A DNA stretch of 27,533 nucleotides from Pseudomonadota bacterium (GCA_023410295.1 JAEYPY010000244.1:1-27533), one strand, 5' to 3'; positions 1 through 7,538 are shown, numbered from the stretch's first letter. Notes: generated by a model not told the origin, from the letters alone. Translations and numbers: made by a program.

Positions 1-202
1 TCCTGGGTGCGAGGCCCGGCGGCGCGACGTTACCGGCTGGTTTTTGCGCCGTTGTTGCGATCACACATAGCAAAGGGTCGAGAATTTTCGGTAAAACAGC
101 GCTTAAGCATGCGTGAACGAACGGCGCGCGAAGCTGCCGGCGCTCACGCTTTGACAACGCATGCGGCGGTTTCGAGCCGATTTGGCAAGAGTTTGTGAAC
201 GA
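1..202. other. Region upstream of ribF, no gene recognised
   Basis: This leader before ribF holds no convincing gene. A short plus-strand frame (7-198) and an antisense frame (103-705) give low-complexity Arg/Ala-rich translations typical of GC-rich shadow frames. A TTGACA at 151-156 has no credible -10 element at the right distance. The ribF promoter could lie here or upstream of the window. Confidence 0.4.
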
Positions 203-1129
203 ATGGACGCTGACGACAACGCCACTATCCCGAACGACGCGCGCGGCGCGGCGATCGCGCTTGGCAATTTCGATGGCGTGCATTTAGGGCACCAGGCGGT
301 GATCGCATCAGCGCGTGCGGTGGCTGAAGCGCGCGGCGTGGCGTTGGGCGCTGCAGTGTTCGAGCCGCATCCGCGCCGCTTCTTCGCTCCCGACGCCCCG
401 CCCTTTCGCCTGCAAACCAATGCGCAGCGGGCGCGAGCGTTGGCTGTCTGCGGCGTGCGCGAGGTGTTCGAGATTGGATTCGACGCAGCCATGGCGCAGT
501 CGAGCGATCGGATCTTTGCGGAGCGCGTGCTGGCGCAGACGCTGGGCGCTTCGCACGTCAGCATCGGCGCGGACTTCCGCTTCGGCAAAGGCCGCAGCGG
601 CGATGCGGCCAGCCTGACGCGGCTCGGGCGCGAGTTCGGTTTCAGTGTCGAGGCTGTCGCGCCGGTCGGTGACGGCGAGAAGATTTCCTCCACCAGCATC
701 CGCACCGCTATCGCCGCGGGCGAGATGAAAGCCGCAGCATCAATGTTGGGCCGGCCTTGGGCGATCGAAGGGGAAGTTGTACGCGGGTTTCAGCGCGGCG
801 CGGATTTCGGCTTTCCGACAGCGAACGTGGCGCTCGGCGATTACGTTCGGCCGCGGCTTGGAATTTACGCCGTGCGCGTGGATCTGGGCGACGGTGTGCT
901 GTTGCCTGGCGCCGCCAGCGTCGGCGTCAATCCGACCGTCGGCGCGCTGCCCGAGCCGCTGCTTGAAGCGCACCTGTTCGATTTCAGCGGCGATCTCTAT
1001 GGCCGCACCATTGAAGTCGAGCTGATCGACTTCCTACGCGATGAGGCCAAGTTCGAGGATACGGCAGCGCTGAAGCGGCAGATGACGCAGGACGTGATCG
1101 ATGCGCGGCGGGCCCTCATCCCTGAATGA
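203..1129 (+). CDS. ribF: Bifunctional riboflavin kinase / FAD synthetase RibF
   Basis: This cytoplasmic enzyme phosphorylates riboflavin to FMN and adenylates FMN to FAD. The N-terminal half is the nucleotidyltransferase-like FAD synthetase domain, with ALGNFDGVHLGHQ at about residues 19-31 (GNFDG and the HxGH ATP site) and the late ISSTSIR motif. The C-terminal half is the riboflavin kinase domain, opening with GEVVRGFQRGADFGFPTANV. The 308 residues fit the family. The ATG at 203 places the GNFDG motif at the usual distance from the N-terminus. An in-frame ATG at 161 would add 14 residues and has no better ribosome site. The 3' end overlaps the convergent MaoC-like gene by 14 bp. Function is confident; the start is less so. 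Confidence 0.93.
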   Translation: MDADDNATIPNDARGAAIALGNFDGVHLGHQAVIASARAVAEARGVALGAAVFEPHPRRFFAPDAPPFRLQTNAQRARALAVCGVREVFEIGFDAAMAQSSDRIFAERVLAQTLGASHVSIGADFRFGKGRSGDAASLTRLGREFGFSVEAVAPVGDGEKISSTSIRTAIAAGEMKAAASMLGRPWAIEGEVVRGFQRGADFGFPTANVALGDYVRPRLGIYAVRVDLGDGVLLPGAASVGVNPTVGALPEPLLEAHLFDFSGDLYGRTIEVELIDFLRDEAKFEDTAALKRQMTQDVIDARRALIPE

Positions 1130-1562
1130 CGGGTCGCGCCGGAATCTTCACTTCCGCCTCGCCTTCGAGCACCAGGGTCTCGCCGACACGGCACTCGCAC
1201 TTAAGCTTTCCGCGCCGGCCTTTTTCGGCCAACTCCACCACTTCGACGCTCGCCTCGACCACATCGCCGATGCGCACCGGAGCCAGGAAGCGAAGTGTTT
1301 GCGAAATGTAGATTGCGCCGGGCCCCGGCAACCGCGTGCCGATGACGGCGGAGATGAGGCTCGCGGTGTAGAGCCCATGCGCGATGCGGCCGCCGAACGG
1401 TGTTTGCGCGGCGAAGTGTTCGGAAAGGTGGATCGGATTGCGGTCGCCGCTGATTTCGGCGAAGCCGACCACGTCGGAGGCCTTCACCTCCTTGCGGTAG
1501 CTCTCGCGCATGCCGATTGAAATGTCTTCGAAATAGAGCGTTTGCGTTTGGGGGAGTGTCAT
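1116..1562 (-). CDS. MaoC-like (R)-specific enoyl-CoA hydratase
   Basis: This 148-residue single hot-dog-fold protein resembles (R)-hydratases (PhaJ/MaoC type), which hydrate trans-2-enoyl-CoA to (R)-3-hydroxyacyl-CoA. The hydratase-2 signature is visible as FAEISGDRNPIHLSEHF at about residues 34-50, with the catalytic Asp40 and His45 pair, followed by the GGRIAHGLY segment. The substrate chain length cannot be read from the sequence. The start at 1562 is chosen because the protein then begins just before the conserved YFEDISIGM segment and an AGAGG ribosome site precedes it. It is last in a three-gene minus-strand unit (ABM protein, tadA, this gene) and lies 10 nt after the tadA stop. Its 3' end overlaps ribF by 14 bp. 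Confidence 0.88.
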   Translation of the reverse strand: MTLPQTQTLYFEDISIGMRESYRKEVKASDVVGFAEISGDRNPIHLSEHFAAQTPFGGRIAHGLYTASLISAVIGTRLPGPGAIYISQTLRFLAPVRIGDVVEASVEVVELAEKGRRGKLKCECRVGETLVLEGEAEVKIPARPVIQG

Positions 1563-1572
1563 CGCGCCTCTG

Positions 1573-2028
1573 TTAACGTCTGGCTTTGAAGAAGTCTTTG
1601 AGCAGCTTGGCGGCTTCCTCGGCGCGCACGCCGCCGGTGACGCTCGGGCGCCAGTGGCAGGTCGGCTGTTCGAAGAAGCGTGCGCCATGTTCGACCGCGC
1701 CGCCCTTTGCGTCGCTCGCGCCGTAGACAAGACGGGAGACGCGAGCGTGGCTGATTGCGCCGGCACACATGGCGCATGGCTCCAGTGTTACGTAGAGCGT
1801 CAGCCCTTGAGGCATGCGATAATTGCCGACCGCTTCAGCCGCTCGACGCAGCGCAAGGATTTCCGCGTGCGCAGTGGGGTCTGTCATGCCAATGGGGCCA
1901 TTCGCGGCGCCGGCGATGACCTCGCCCGTCGCTTCATTGGCGATGACGCAGCCGACCGGGGTTTCCCCTAGCCCAGCCGCCGTCTCCGCCAGCGAAAGCG
2001 CCATACCCATGTAGAGCGCATCGCTCAT
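1573..2028 (-). CDS. tadA: tRNA adenosine(34) deaminase TadA
   Basis: TadA deaminates the wobble adenosine of tRNA-Arg(ACG) to inosine. The 151-residue protein has the cytidine/deoxycytidylate deaminase zinc signature: His54-Ala-Glu56 (TAHAEILAL), which supplies one ligand and the proton-shuttle glutamate, and Pro84-Cys85-x-x-Cys88 (LEPCAMC). The PVGCVI strand at about residue 24 and the ARVSRLVYGASDAKGGA segment are typical of TadA rather than guanine deaminase. The start ATG at 2028 overlaps the stop of the upstream ABM gene as ATGA, which implies translational coupling. In many alphaproteobacteria tadA sits beside the RluB-type synthase and rsmD, as here. Confidence 0.93.
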   Translation of the reverse strand: MSDALYMGMALSLAETAAGLGETPVGCVIANEATGEVIAGAANGPIGMTDPTAHAEILALRRAAEAVGNYRMPQGLTLYVTLEPCAMCAGAISHARVSRLVYGASDAKGGAVEHGARFFEQPTCHWRPSVTGGVRAEEAAKLLKDFFKARR

Positions 2029-2345
2029 GCGCGCCGCAGCTCCAGCAAGTCCGCCGCGACTTCGCCCGCGAAGACCGTCTCGAACGTGCCTTCGACGATG
2101 GCTTCGCGGTACATGCGGCGTGCGTCGTCGTCCGAATGGCGCATGCGCGTTTCCAGCGCTTTCTCCCAGGTGGCGCGGTCGGGCCACTGGGCGTAGGCGA
2201 AATAAGTTTGCCTCTCGCCACGGTGGAGACGCGAACCCCAGCCGCCGAACTCGGCGGCGATGCGTTCAGTGCCGCGTCGCCAGCCCGTCTCGAATTGCGC
2301 CTCGAGCCCTGGTACGACCTCCCAGCGATAAATCACGGCGAACAT
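2025..2345 (-). CDS. Antibiotic biosynthesis monooxygenase (ABM) family protein
   Basis: This small 106-residue protein looks like a one-domain ABM/Dabb-type ferredoxin-like barrel: it starts with FAVIYRWEVVPGLEAQFETGW, followed by an SRLHRGE strand and the YFAYAQWPDRATWEKAL segment common in this family. Members act as small cofactor-free monooxygenases or heme-interacting proteins; the substrate here is unknown. The start ATG at 2345 is preceded on the minus strand by a strong GGGGAGGAAGAGGAG purine tract that lies inside the rluB coding region. The start codon overlaps that of divergent rluB in CATG (2343-2346). The stop overlaps the tadA start as ATGA. Confidence 0.75.
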   Translation of the reverse strand: MFAVIYRWEVVPGLEAQFETGWRRGTERIAAEFGGWGSRLHRGERQTYFAYAQWPDRATWEKALETRMRHSDDDARRMYREAIVEGTFETVFAGEVAADLLELRRA

Positions 2346-3102
2346 GACCGGCTCCTCTTCCTCCCCTTCTAACGCCCAGGATGGCGAACGCATCGCCAAA
2401 TTCCTGGCCCGCGCCGGCGTTTGCTCGCGCCGCGACGCCGAGCGGCTGATCGCCGACGGGCGGGTGAAACTCAATGGCCGCGTGCTGGACACGCCGGCGG
2501 TGAAAGTGACGGCTGCGGACAAGGTGCAGGTCGATGGCAAGCCGATCGCCGCTGCCGAGCCAACGCGGCTCTGGCGCTATCACAAGCCAGCGGGCTTGGT
2601 GACGACGCACCGCGATCCTGCGGGCCGGGCGACGGTGTTTGAGAACCTGCCGGCGGCCTTGCCGCGCGTTGTCTCGGTCGGGCGGCTCGACCTCAATAGC
2701 GAAGGCTTGCTGCTGTTGACGAATGACGGCGAGCTGGCGCGGCGGCTGGAGCTGCCGGCGAACGGCTGGTTGCGCCGTTATCGCGCACGGGCGTTCGGGC
2801 GCGTGACGCAGGAGGAGCTGGATCAGCTGAAGGGCGGCATCACCGTGGATGGCGTGCGCTACGGGCCGATCGAAGCCAAGCTCGAACGCGGCCAAGGCGC
2901 CAATGCGTGGATCACTGTCGCCATCAGCGAAGGCAAGAACCGTGAGGTGCGGCGCGTGCTCGATGCGCTCGGCCTCAAGGTGAACCGGCTGATCCGGACC
3001 TCCTACGGCCCGTTCCAGCTTGGCACGCTCGCGCCGGGCGAGGTGGATGAAATTCCAGGCAAAGTGCTGCGGGAACAGCTCGGGATGAAGCGCAGCGAAT
3101 AA
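2344..3102 (+). CDS. rluB: 23S rRNA pseudouridine synthase, RluB/RsuA family
   Basis: This protein isomerises a uridine in rRNA to pseudouridine; alphaproteobacterial proteins of this type are usually assigned to RluB (23S U2605). An N-terminal S4 RNA-binding domain (ERIAKFLARAGVCSRRDAE, about residues 15-33) is followed by the RsuA-type catalytic core with GRLDLNSEGLLLLTNDGEL, in which Asp116 is the expected nucleophile. At 252 residues it lacks the long basic C-terminal tail common in the family. The start is forced: an in-frame TAA at 2329-2331 lies just upstream and no other start codon falls between it and the ATG at 2344. That ATG shares bases with the divergent ABM start, and no good ribosome site precedes it. 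RsuA or RluE/F activity cannot be excluded. Confidence 0.9.
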   Translation: MTGSSSSPSNAQDGERIAKFLARAGVCSRRDAERLIADGRVKLNGRVLDTPAVKVTAADKVQVDGKPIAAAEPTRLWRYHKPAGLVTTHRDPAGRATVFENLPAALPRVVSVGRLDLNSEGLLLLTNDGELARRLELPANGWLRRYRARAFGRVTQEELDQLKGGITVDGVRYGPIEAKLERGQGANAWITVAISEGKNREVRRVLDALGLKVNRLIRTSYGPFQLGTLAPGEVDEIPGKVLREQLGMKRSE

Positions 3103-3169
3103 TTTCGCCGCCCCTGTCGGAATCGCGGCTGGCCAATCGTCCTATACTTGAACTTCGAGGAGCCCATCC

Positions 3170-3592
3170 ATGCGCGTTGTCGTTTTTGTCAAAGCCACTG
3201 CCGATAGCGAAGCGGGCGCGATGCCGAGCGTCGAACTGCTCGAAGCGATGGGCAAATACAACGAACTGCTGATCGCTAACGGCATCATGAAAGGCGGCGA
3301 CGGGCTTCAGCCTTCATCGTTCGGCAAGCGCGTGCTGTTCAACGGCGAAAGCCGCGTAGTCACCGATGGGCCTTTCGCCGAAACTAAGGAAATCGTCGCC
3401 GGCTATTGGCTCTGGGAGGTCAAGGACATGGACGAGGCGCTCGCGTGGGTGAAGCGCTGCCCCAATCCGATGCCGACCAAAAGCGAGATCGAAATTCGTC
3501 CGGTGATCGAATTCGAGGAGACCTTCGCGCCCGTGCTAACGCCGGAAACGCGCGCTCTGCACGAAGGCAATCGCGAGAAGCTCGACGGCTAG
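3170..3592 (+). CDS. YCII-related / DGPF domain protein
   Basis: This 140-residue protein matches the DGPF/YCII type: an opening strand (MRVVVFVKA), the central TDGPFAETKEIVAGYWLWEV motif at about residues 64-83 and the helix DMDEALAWVKRCPNP. The fold is a dimeric ferredoxin-like barrel. Biochemical roles are mostly unknown, and relatives often sit beside ECF sigma factors, though none is visible here. A GAGGAG ribosome site stands 8 nt before the ATG. A TATACT hexamer at 3143-3148 might be a -10 element, but no clear -35 pairs with it. The stop codon overlaps that of convergent terC inside CTAG (3589-3592). Confidence 0.85.
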   Translation: MRVVVFVKATADSEAGAMPSVELLEAMGKYNELLIANGIMKGGDGLQPSSFGKRVLFNGESRVVTDGPFAETKEIVAGYWLWEVKDMDEALAWVKRCPNPMPTKSEIEIRPVIEFEETFAPVLTPETRALHEGNREKLDG

Positions 3593-4248
3593 TGCCCGCC
3601 GAGGAAGCTTGGAATGCCGGGGATGTAGGCCGGGAAGAAGTTGTGCGCGTCTTCCCAGACCATGCGCACGCCGGCGAACAGAATGATGACAATGCCGACG
3701 ATGGCGATCCAGCGGTGCTTCTCGATGATGCGCGCGATGAACGTCGCGGCGACGCCCATGAGCACGACTGAGAGGACGAGGCCAAAGGCCATGATCACTT
3801 CGTTGTGGCGCGAGACGGCGGCGACCGCGAGCACGTTGTCGAGCGACATCGACACGTCCGCGAGGATGATCGTGAAGAGCGCGCTCATGAACGTCTTCGG
3901 CTTCTTGCCGCCGGCGGTGACGCCCTCAATCGCGTGCTCGACGGATTCCGGTTCGCCGACCGTCACGGGGCGATGATGCGAGAGGTCGTCCCACATCCGC
4001 CACGCCACCCAGAATAGCAGCAAGCCGCCGGCCAGCAGGAGCCCCTCGATCTCCAAGAGCTGGATGGTGATGCCGGCGAACACGATGCGCAGCACCAGGG
4101 CCATGACGATGCCCCAGAAGATGGCGCGGCGCTGTTGCGCCTGGGGCAGTGCGGAGGCCGCGAGCCCGACAGCAACTGCGTTGTCGCCGGCGAGCGCCAA
4201 GTCGATCAGGATGACTTGGAACAATGCTGCGAGGTCGGCGACGATCAT
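3589..4248 (-). CDS. TerC family integral membrane protein (YjbE-like)
   Basis: This is a polytopic inner-membrane protein of the TerC/YjbE family, whose members are linked to metal ion (notably manganese) export or tellurium resistance. Two conserved acidic motifs are visible in hydrophobic segments: LALAGDNAVAVGLA near the N-terminus and DVSMSLDNVLAVAAV in the second half. The pattern is two internally similar halves joined by a polar linker (SHHRPVTVGEPESVEHAIEG), with about six or seven membrane spans. I prefer the ATG at 4248 (219 residues) because GGAG and CGGAG purine runs precede it and the protein then begins at the first membrane helix. The ATG at 4302 adds 18 polar residues. Its stop shares CTAG with the YCII gene. 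No yybP-ykoY manganese riboswitch was recognised upstream. Confidence 0.87.
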   Translation of the reverse strand: MIVADLAALFQVILIDLALAGDNAVAVGLAASALPQAQQRRAIFWGIVMALVLRIVFAGITIQLLEIEGLLLAGGLLLFWVAWRMWDDLSHHRPVTVGEPESVEHAIEGVTAGGKKPKTFMSALFTIILADVSMSLDNVLAVAAVSRHNEVIMAFGLVLSVVLMGVAATFIARIIEKHRWIAIVGIVIILFAGVRMVWEDAHNFFPAYIPGIPSFLGGH

Positions 4249-4354
4249 ATCCGGCAACTCCGCTCCAAGTTTATCTCGAAAGGCGCGGTTGTTCCGAAAC
4301 ACGCCGCCGTGGTCAAGCGTCGTGGCCGATGCACGGCGCGCGACATATGGCGCG

Positions 4355-4401
4355 CGGGGCGCTTACGCCCTATCCCGGCGCGCCCCGAGCGACTGGGATA
4401 G
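4355..4401. promoter_or_regulatory. Interlocked inverted repeats between terC and rsmD
   Basis: In the 193-bp divergent gap, two perfect inverted repeats interlock. CGGGGCGC (4355-4362) pairs with GCGCCCCG (4380-4387), and CTATCCC (4370-4376) pairs with GGGATAG (4395-4401). The order of arms (1, 2, 1', 2') with spacers of 7, 3 and 7 nt is that of an H-type pseudoknot. The site is 40-87 nt before rsmD and more than 100 nt before terC. It could be an RNA leader structure, overlapping operators, or chance in GC-rich DNA. Confidence 0.3.
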
Positions 4402-4441
4402 AGGTGTTGCGCTGACCGCGCGGGCGCGCCATGGAGCGGCG

Positions 4442-5002
4442 ATGCGCATCGTCGGGGGACAATTCAAGGGCCGGGCAATCGCCGCGCCGGTAGGACGCGA
4501 TACGCGCCCGACTGGGGATCGCGCGCGCGAGGCGCTGTTCAACATCCTGGCGCACGCGCCGTGGTCACCGGGCATCGAAGGGCGGCGCGTGCTCGATCTC
4601 TTCGCCGGCTCCGGGGCGCTGGGGCTCGAAGCGATCTCGCGCGGGGCGGCGTTTGCGCTGTTCGTGGAAACCGACTCGGCGGCGCGCGGAGCCATCCGCG
4701 ACAATATCGAGGCGCTCGGCCTCTTCGGCGCAACGCGGATCCATCGGCGTGACGCGACCGATCTTGGCGTGAAACCCGCCGGCCTCGGCGATCCGTTCGA
4801 TCTGGTGTTTCTCGATCCGCCCTACGGCAAAGGGCTTGGCGAGGCGGCGCTGGCGCGGCTCGGCCAGGGCGGTTGGATCACGCCCGATGCGCTCATCGTG
4901 CTCGAAGTCGGCGCCGACGAGACGCCGTCGACGCCACACTTCGACACCTTGGATCAGCGCGATTACGGCGCCGCGAAGATCCTTTTCCTCAAGCCCATCT
5001 AG
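4442..5002 (+). CDS. rsmD: 16S rRNA (guanine(966)-N(2))-methyltransferase RsmD
   Basis: RsmD methylates N2 of G966 of 16S rRNA using S-adenosylmethionine. The 186 residues match the family length. MRIVGGQFKGRAI at the very N-terminus and the RPTGDRAREALFNIL segment are characteristic. The SAM-binding motif I is DLFAGSGALGLEA (about 52-64), and the catalytic N6/N2-type motif IV is DPPY (125-128). The ATG at 4442 is preceded by GGAG 5 nt upstream. An in-frame extension back to 4064 runs antisense into terC and is rejected. The gene ends 1 bp from the convergent TIR-protein stop. Confidence 0.94.
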   Translation: MRIVGGQFKGRAIAAPVGRDTRPTGDRAREALFNILAHAPWSPGIEGRRVLDLFAGSGALGLEAISRGAAFALFVETDSAARGAIRDNIEALGLFGATRIHRRDATDLGVKPAGLGDPFDLVFLDPPYGKGLGEAALARLGQGGWITPDALIVLEVGADETPSTPHFDTLDQRDYGAAKILFLKPI

Positions 5003-5003
5003 C

Positions 5004-6563
5004 TCAGGGCGTCGTCGGCGCAGGCGTGACGACCCGCGGGGCCAATCGCTGCTCGCGTAACGCCGGGGCGAGCTCGACGCGCGGCTGCAACTGCGTGCGA
5101 TAGAGTGTCCGGCATCGATCAAGCAGCTCTTGGTCGGGCGCGGCCACATCGTGCTCTTCTTGCGCCTGACGCAGGCGCTCGCACGCTTCGCGCGTGCGGC
5201 CCGAGCGGTCGAGCGCGATGACAAGTTGCTGGGCGTCGCCGTCGAGCACCTGCGCGGCGGCGGAGTTAGGCGCGGCGGCGGCGGTTTGCTCGCGCAGGCG
5301 ATAGGCGCGCTCGTAGCGGGCGGAAGCGCCGGTCCAATCTTGGCGCTGCACGGCAATGTCGCCGAGTTCGGATGCCACAGGCGCCGCCACTTGCGGCGCA
5401 AGATTTGGCAGCGCCTGCTGCAAGCTGGACTCAGCCGCTTCGAGCTGACCGGCATTGCCGGCCACGACGGCTTCAGAGACCGTGGCCGCAGCCTCAGCTT
5501 CGGCAGTGCGGTCCACACGCGCATAAGAACGCGCCAACATGCGCCAAACCGCTGGATCACGTGGGGCCAGGTTGGCGGCCTGCTCCAGCGCGCGCTGGCC
5601 GAGGGGATCGTTGTTGGATTCGCCGACCGAGCCGCAGAGCAGATAGATTTCGTCGCGGAGTGGGTCGTCCGGATTGTTCTGCGCGTGTGTCCATAGCGTT
5701 TGCATCGCTGCGGCGCGCGCTTCCGGCTGAGCCATTTGTGCGGCTGCCAAGCGTATTTGGGCATCCGGGTGCATCGCCACGGCGCGGAACGCCTGCAGGT
5801 ACGTCTCGCGGGCGGTGGCGTCGAACGAGGCTTCGGTGATGATCGCTGTCTCGGCTTCAGCCATTCTGGATGCGCCAGGCGCGGGCGCGCCTTCGCTGCG
5901 GAGCGCAGAATCGCTATCGCCGAGCGCGCCGGATTCCAGAATGCCTGCGAGCTGGATCGCCTGCTCGGGCGTCAACCGCCCTTCGGCAAGCAGGCGCAGC
6001 AGTTCGGCGCGCAGATCTTCCTGCGTCACTTCGGTGTCGGGCGGCGCGATCAGGTAACGCCCGCCCGCGGCAATGCCGATCACGAGCGCAAGCACGGTGA
6101 GCACGGAGACGAGACGAATGCGCGCGCCGAGCTTGCGGCGGCGGCGTTCGATGGCCGCCCCATCGACGTCGCGGCCAGAGAGCTTGGCTTTCAGCACCTC
6201 TTCCAAGAGCTGCATTTGCGGCGCGTTGGCGCCGCCGTTCCAGCGCGTGAAGTCTTCGGCCTGGAAGGCGCCGAAGCCGAGCGGGATGTCCACGCGGTCA
6301 AGCAGCACGGGGACGAGACGGCCTTCGTCGCGGGCGCGGCCGGCTTCGTCGCGCACAAAGGTCGAGTTCGCGGAGCTTTGCGTCCAGACGACAATGACAG
6401 CGCGCGCGGCGCGCAATTCGCGCTCGATGATCGCGGTGTAGTCCTGGCCGGCGGCAAGCGAACGGTCCCACCAGACATTGAAACCGCGCTGCTTCAGCGC
6501 ATCGGCGAGCGGGCGCACACGCGCGCGATCCTCGCTTGCGTAGGAAATGAAGACGTCAGCCAT
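5004..6563 (-). CDS. TIR domain protein with membrane helix and C-terminal helical repeats
   Basis: The 519-residue protein has three parts. Residues 1-130 form a TIR domain: box 1 is ADVFISYASEDR, box 2 includes GFNVWWDRSLAAGQDY, and NSTFVRDE puts Glu73 where the NAD-cleaving glutamate of SARM1-like TIR domains lies. A basic stretch (about 139-150) and one hydrophobic helix (about 151-167) follow. Residues 175-519 are Ala-rich helical repeats, probably TPR-like, ending in a Pro-rich tail. With no signal peptide and positive charge before the helix, the TIR domain should be cytoplasmic and the repeats periplasmic. A LLRLLAEGRLTPEQAIQLA stretch after the helix resembles a SHOCT-like helix. NADase, signalling or scaffold roles are possible; no defence partner is adjacent. 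An AAGGGG site precedes the ATG. Confidence 0.8.
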   Translation of the reverse strand: MADVFISYASEDRARVRPLADALKQRGFNVWWDRSLAAGQDYTAIIERELRAARAVIVVWTQSSANSTFVRDEAGRARDEGRLVPVLLDRVDIPLGFGAFQAEDFTRWNGGANAPQMQLLEEVLKAKLSGRDVDGAAIERRRRKLGARIRLVSVLTVLALVIGIAAGGRYLIAPPDTEVTQEDLRAELLRLLAEGRLTPEQAIQLAGILESGALGDSDSALRSEGAPAPGASRMAEAETAIITEASFDATARETYLQAFRAVAMHPDAQIRLAAAQMAQPEARAAAMQTLWTHAQNNPDDPLRDEIYLLCGSVGESNNDPLGQRALEQAANLAPRDPAVWRMLARSYARVDRTAEAEAAATVSEAVVAGNAGQLEAAESSLQQALPNLAPQVAAPVASELGDIAVQRQDWTGASARYERAYRLREQTAAAAPNSAAAQVLDGDAQQLVIALDRSGRTREACERLRQAQEEHDVAAPDQELLDRCRTLYRTQLQPRVELAPALREQRLAPRVVTPAPTTP

Positions 6564-6771
6564 CCCGCACCCCTTAGCCGCAGCGGCGCATCCCCGCGCC
6601 GATGTTCATTTCGTCCCTGCCCCCTCAATAGGCCCTTCAATCGGCGGCGGGAAGATGACGAAGGTCACAGATTAGGGACCAGGAGGCCTCCCGCGGCCCG
6701 GTGGGGCGTTGATTGTGGGTGGTTTTTGCGATGGCGACCGTGGAATAAAGTGCCCTGACGGAGCCGTGGCC
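6564..6771. other. Divergent intergenic region between the TIR gene and the DUF2200 gene
   Basis: These 208 bp must hold the promoters of the two divergent genes. I could not find a convincing -35/-10 pair on either strand. A 10-bp palindrome, GGAGGCCTCC (6682-6691), is the only clear symmetric element, and it may be chance. No small gene is supported. Confidence 0.4.
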
Positions 6772-7137
6772 ATGAAAGCTGACGCCAAGACCAAGCACCG
6801 CATCTATTCCATCAGCTTCGCCAGCGTCTATCCGCACTACATCGCCAAGGCGGAGAAGAAGGGCCGCAGCAAAGCCGAGGTGGACAAGATCATCCGCTGG
6901 CTGACGGGCTACAGCCAGAAGGGGCTCGAGGCGCAGATCGAAAAGAGGACCGATTTCGAGACTTTCTTCGCCAAGGCGCCCAAGCTCAATCCGGCGCGCG
7001 CGGCGATCACGGGCGTCATCTGTGGCGTGCGGATCGAGAACATCGAAGACCCGCTGATGAAAGAGATCCGCTATCTCGACAAGCTGATCGACGAGCTCGC
7101 CAAGGGCAAAGCGATGGAGAAGATTCTGCGGAGCTAG
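6772..7137 (+). CDS. DUF2200 domain-containing protein
   Basis: This conserved 121-residue cytoplasmic protein of unknown function matches DUF2200 over its whole length. Recognisable segments are RIYSISFASVYPHYIAKAEK near the N-terminus, IIRWLTGYSQKGLE, DFETFFAKAPKLNP, ITGVICGVRIENIEDPLM and the C-terminal LDKLIDELAKGKAMEKIL. It is rich in lysine and glutamate and has no signal peptide or membrane segment. The start at 6772 is chosen because the conserved RIYS segment follows it closely; 21 further upstream residues (from 6709) are not family-like. The stop overlaps that of the convergent VOC gene within CTAG (7134-7137). Confidence 0.88.
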   Translation: MKADAKTKHRIYSISFASVYPHYIAKAEKKGRSKAEVDKIIRWLTGYSQKGLEAQIEKRTDFETFFAKAPKLNPARAAITGVICGVRIENIEDPLMKEIRYLDKLIDELAKGKAMEKILRS

Positions 7138-7538
7138 CGCGCTTCGGCGCCGCGCACGCAGGCTTCGATATTGTTGCCGTCGGGATCCAAAACGAAAGCG
7201 CCATAGTACTCGCCAGCCCCTTCGCGCGGGCCCGGCGCGCCGTTGTCGCGTCCGCCCGCGGCGAGCGCGGCTTTGTAGAATTCATCCACGGCTTGCTTGC
7301 TCGGCGCGCGGAAAGCGACGTGCATCTGGTTGCGGCCCGCTTGCGAGCCTTCAACCCAGTAGGACGGAATCAGAGTCCCGATCCAAAGAAAGGGAATGGG
7401 CTCCTCAGCACTCTTGCCGAGAATGAACGAGCCTTCGAAATTGTCCGCAGTGGCGAGGCCAAGCGGCTTGGCGATCGCGTCATAGAATCGCCGCGCCTTC
7501 TCAAGATCGGTGACGACAATGCCGGTGTGATCGATCAT
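7134..7538 (-). CDS. VOC family / glyoxalase-like protein
   Basis: This 134-residue protein has the vicinal oxygen chelate fold, with two beta-alpha-beta-beta-beta units. His4 (MIDHTGIVV), His73 (NQMHVAFRA) and Glu125 (LDPDGNNIEAC) fall at positions that bind metal in glyoxalase I-type proteins. The DPDGNNIE end motif is diagnostic of the family. The substrate is unknown; relatives include glyoxalases, fosfomycin-resistance-like proteins and dioxygenases. The start ATG at 7538 lacks a clear Shine-Dalgarno sequence (a run of C precedes it on the coding strand), yet it puts the conserved DHTGIVV strand right at the N-terminus as usual. Confidence 0.86.
   Translation of the reverse strand: MIDHTGIVVTDLEKARRFYDAIAKPLGLATADNFEGSFILGKSAEEPIPFLWIGTLIPSYWVEGSQAGRNQMHVAFRAPSKQAVDEFYKAALAAGGRDNGAPGPREGAGEYYGAFVLDPDGNNIEACVRGAEAR

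Noticed and set aside
151..156. TTGACA as the -35 element of ribF
   Set aside because: No -10-like hexamer occurs 15-19 bp downstream, and it lies close to the candidate start codons.
4249..4441. A yybP-ykoY manganese riboswitch upstream of terC
   Set aside because: TerC genes sometimes carry this element, but I could not match its conserved core in the minus-strand leader. The interlocked repeats there are reported separately as unexplained.
4565..5764. A long minus-strand open frame of about 400 codons across rsmD and the TIR gene
   Set aside because: Its translation is Arg/Pro/Ser-rich low-complexity sequence, while both overlapping genes encode recognisable proteins in other frames.
6682..6691. 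GGAGGCCTCC palindrome as an operator
   Set aside because: A single 10-bp palindrome in GC-rich DNA without extension or repeat is likely chance.
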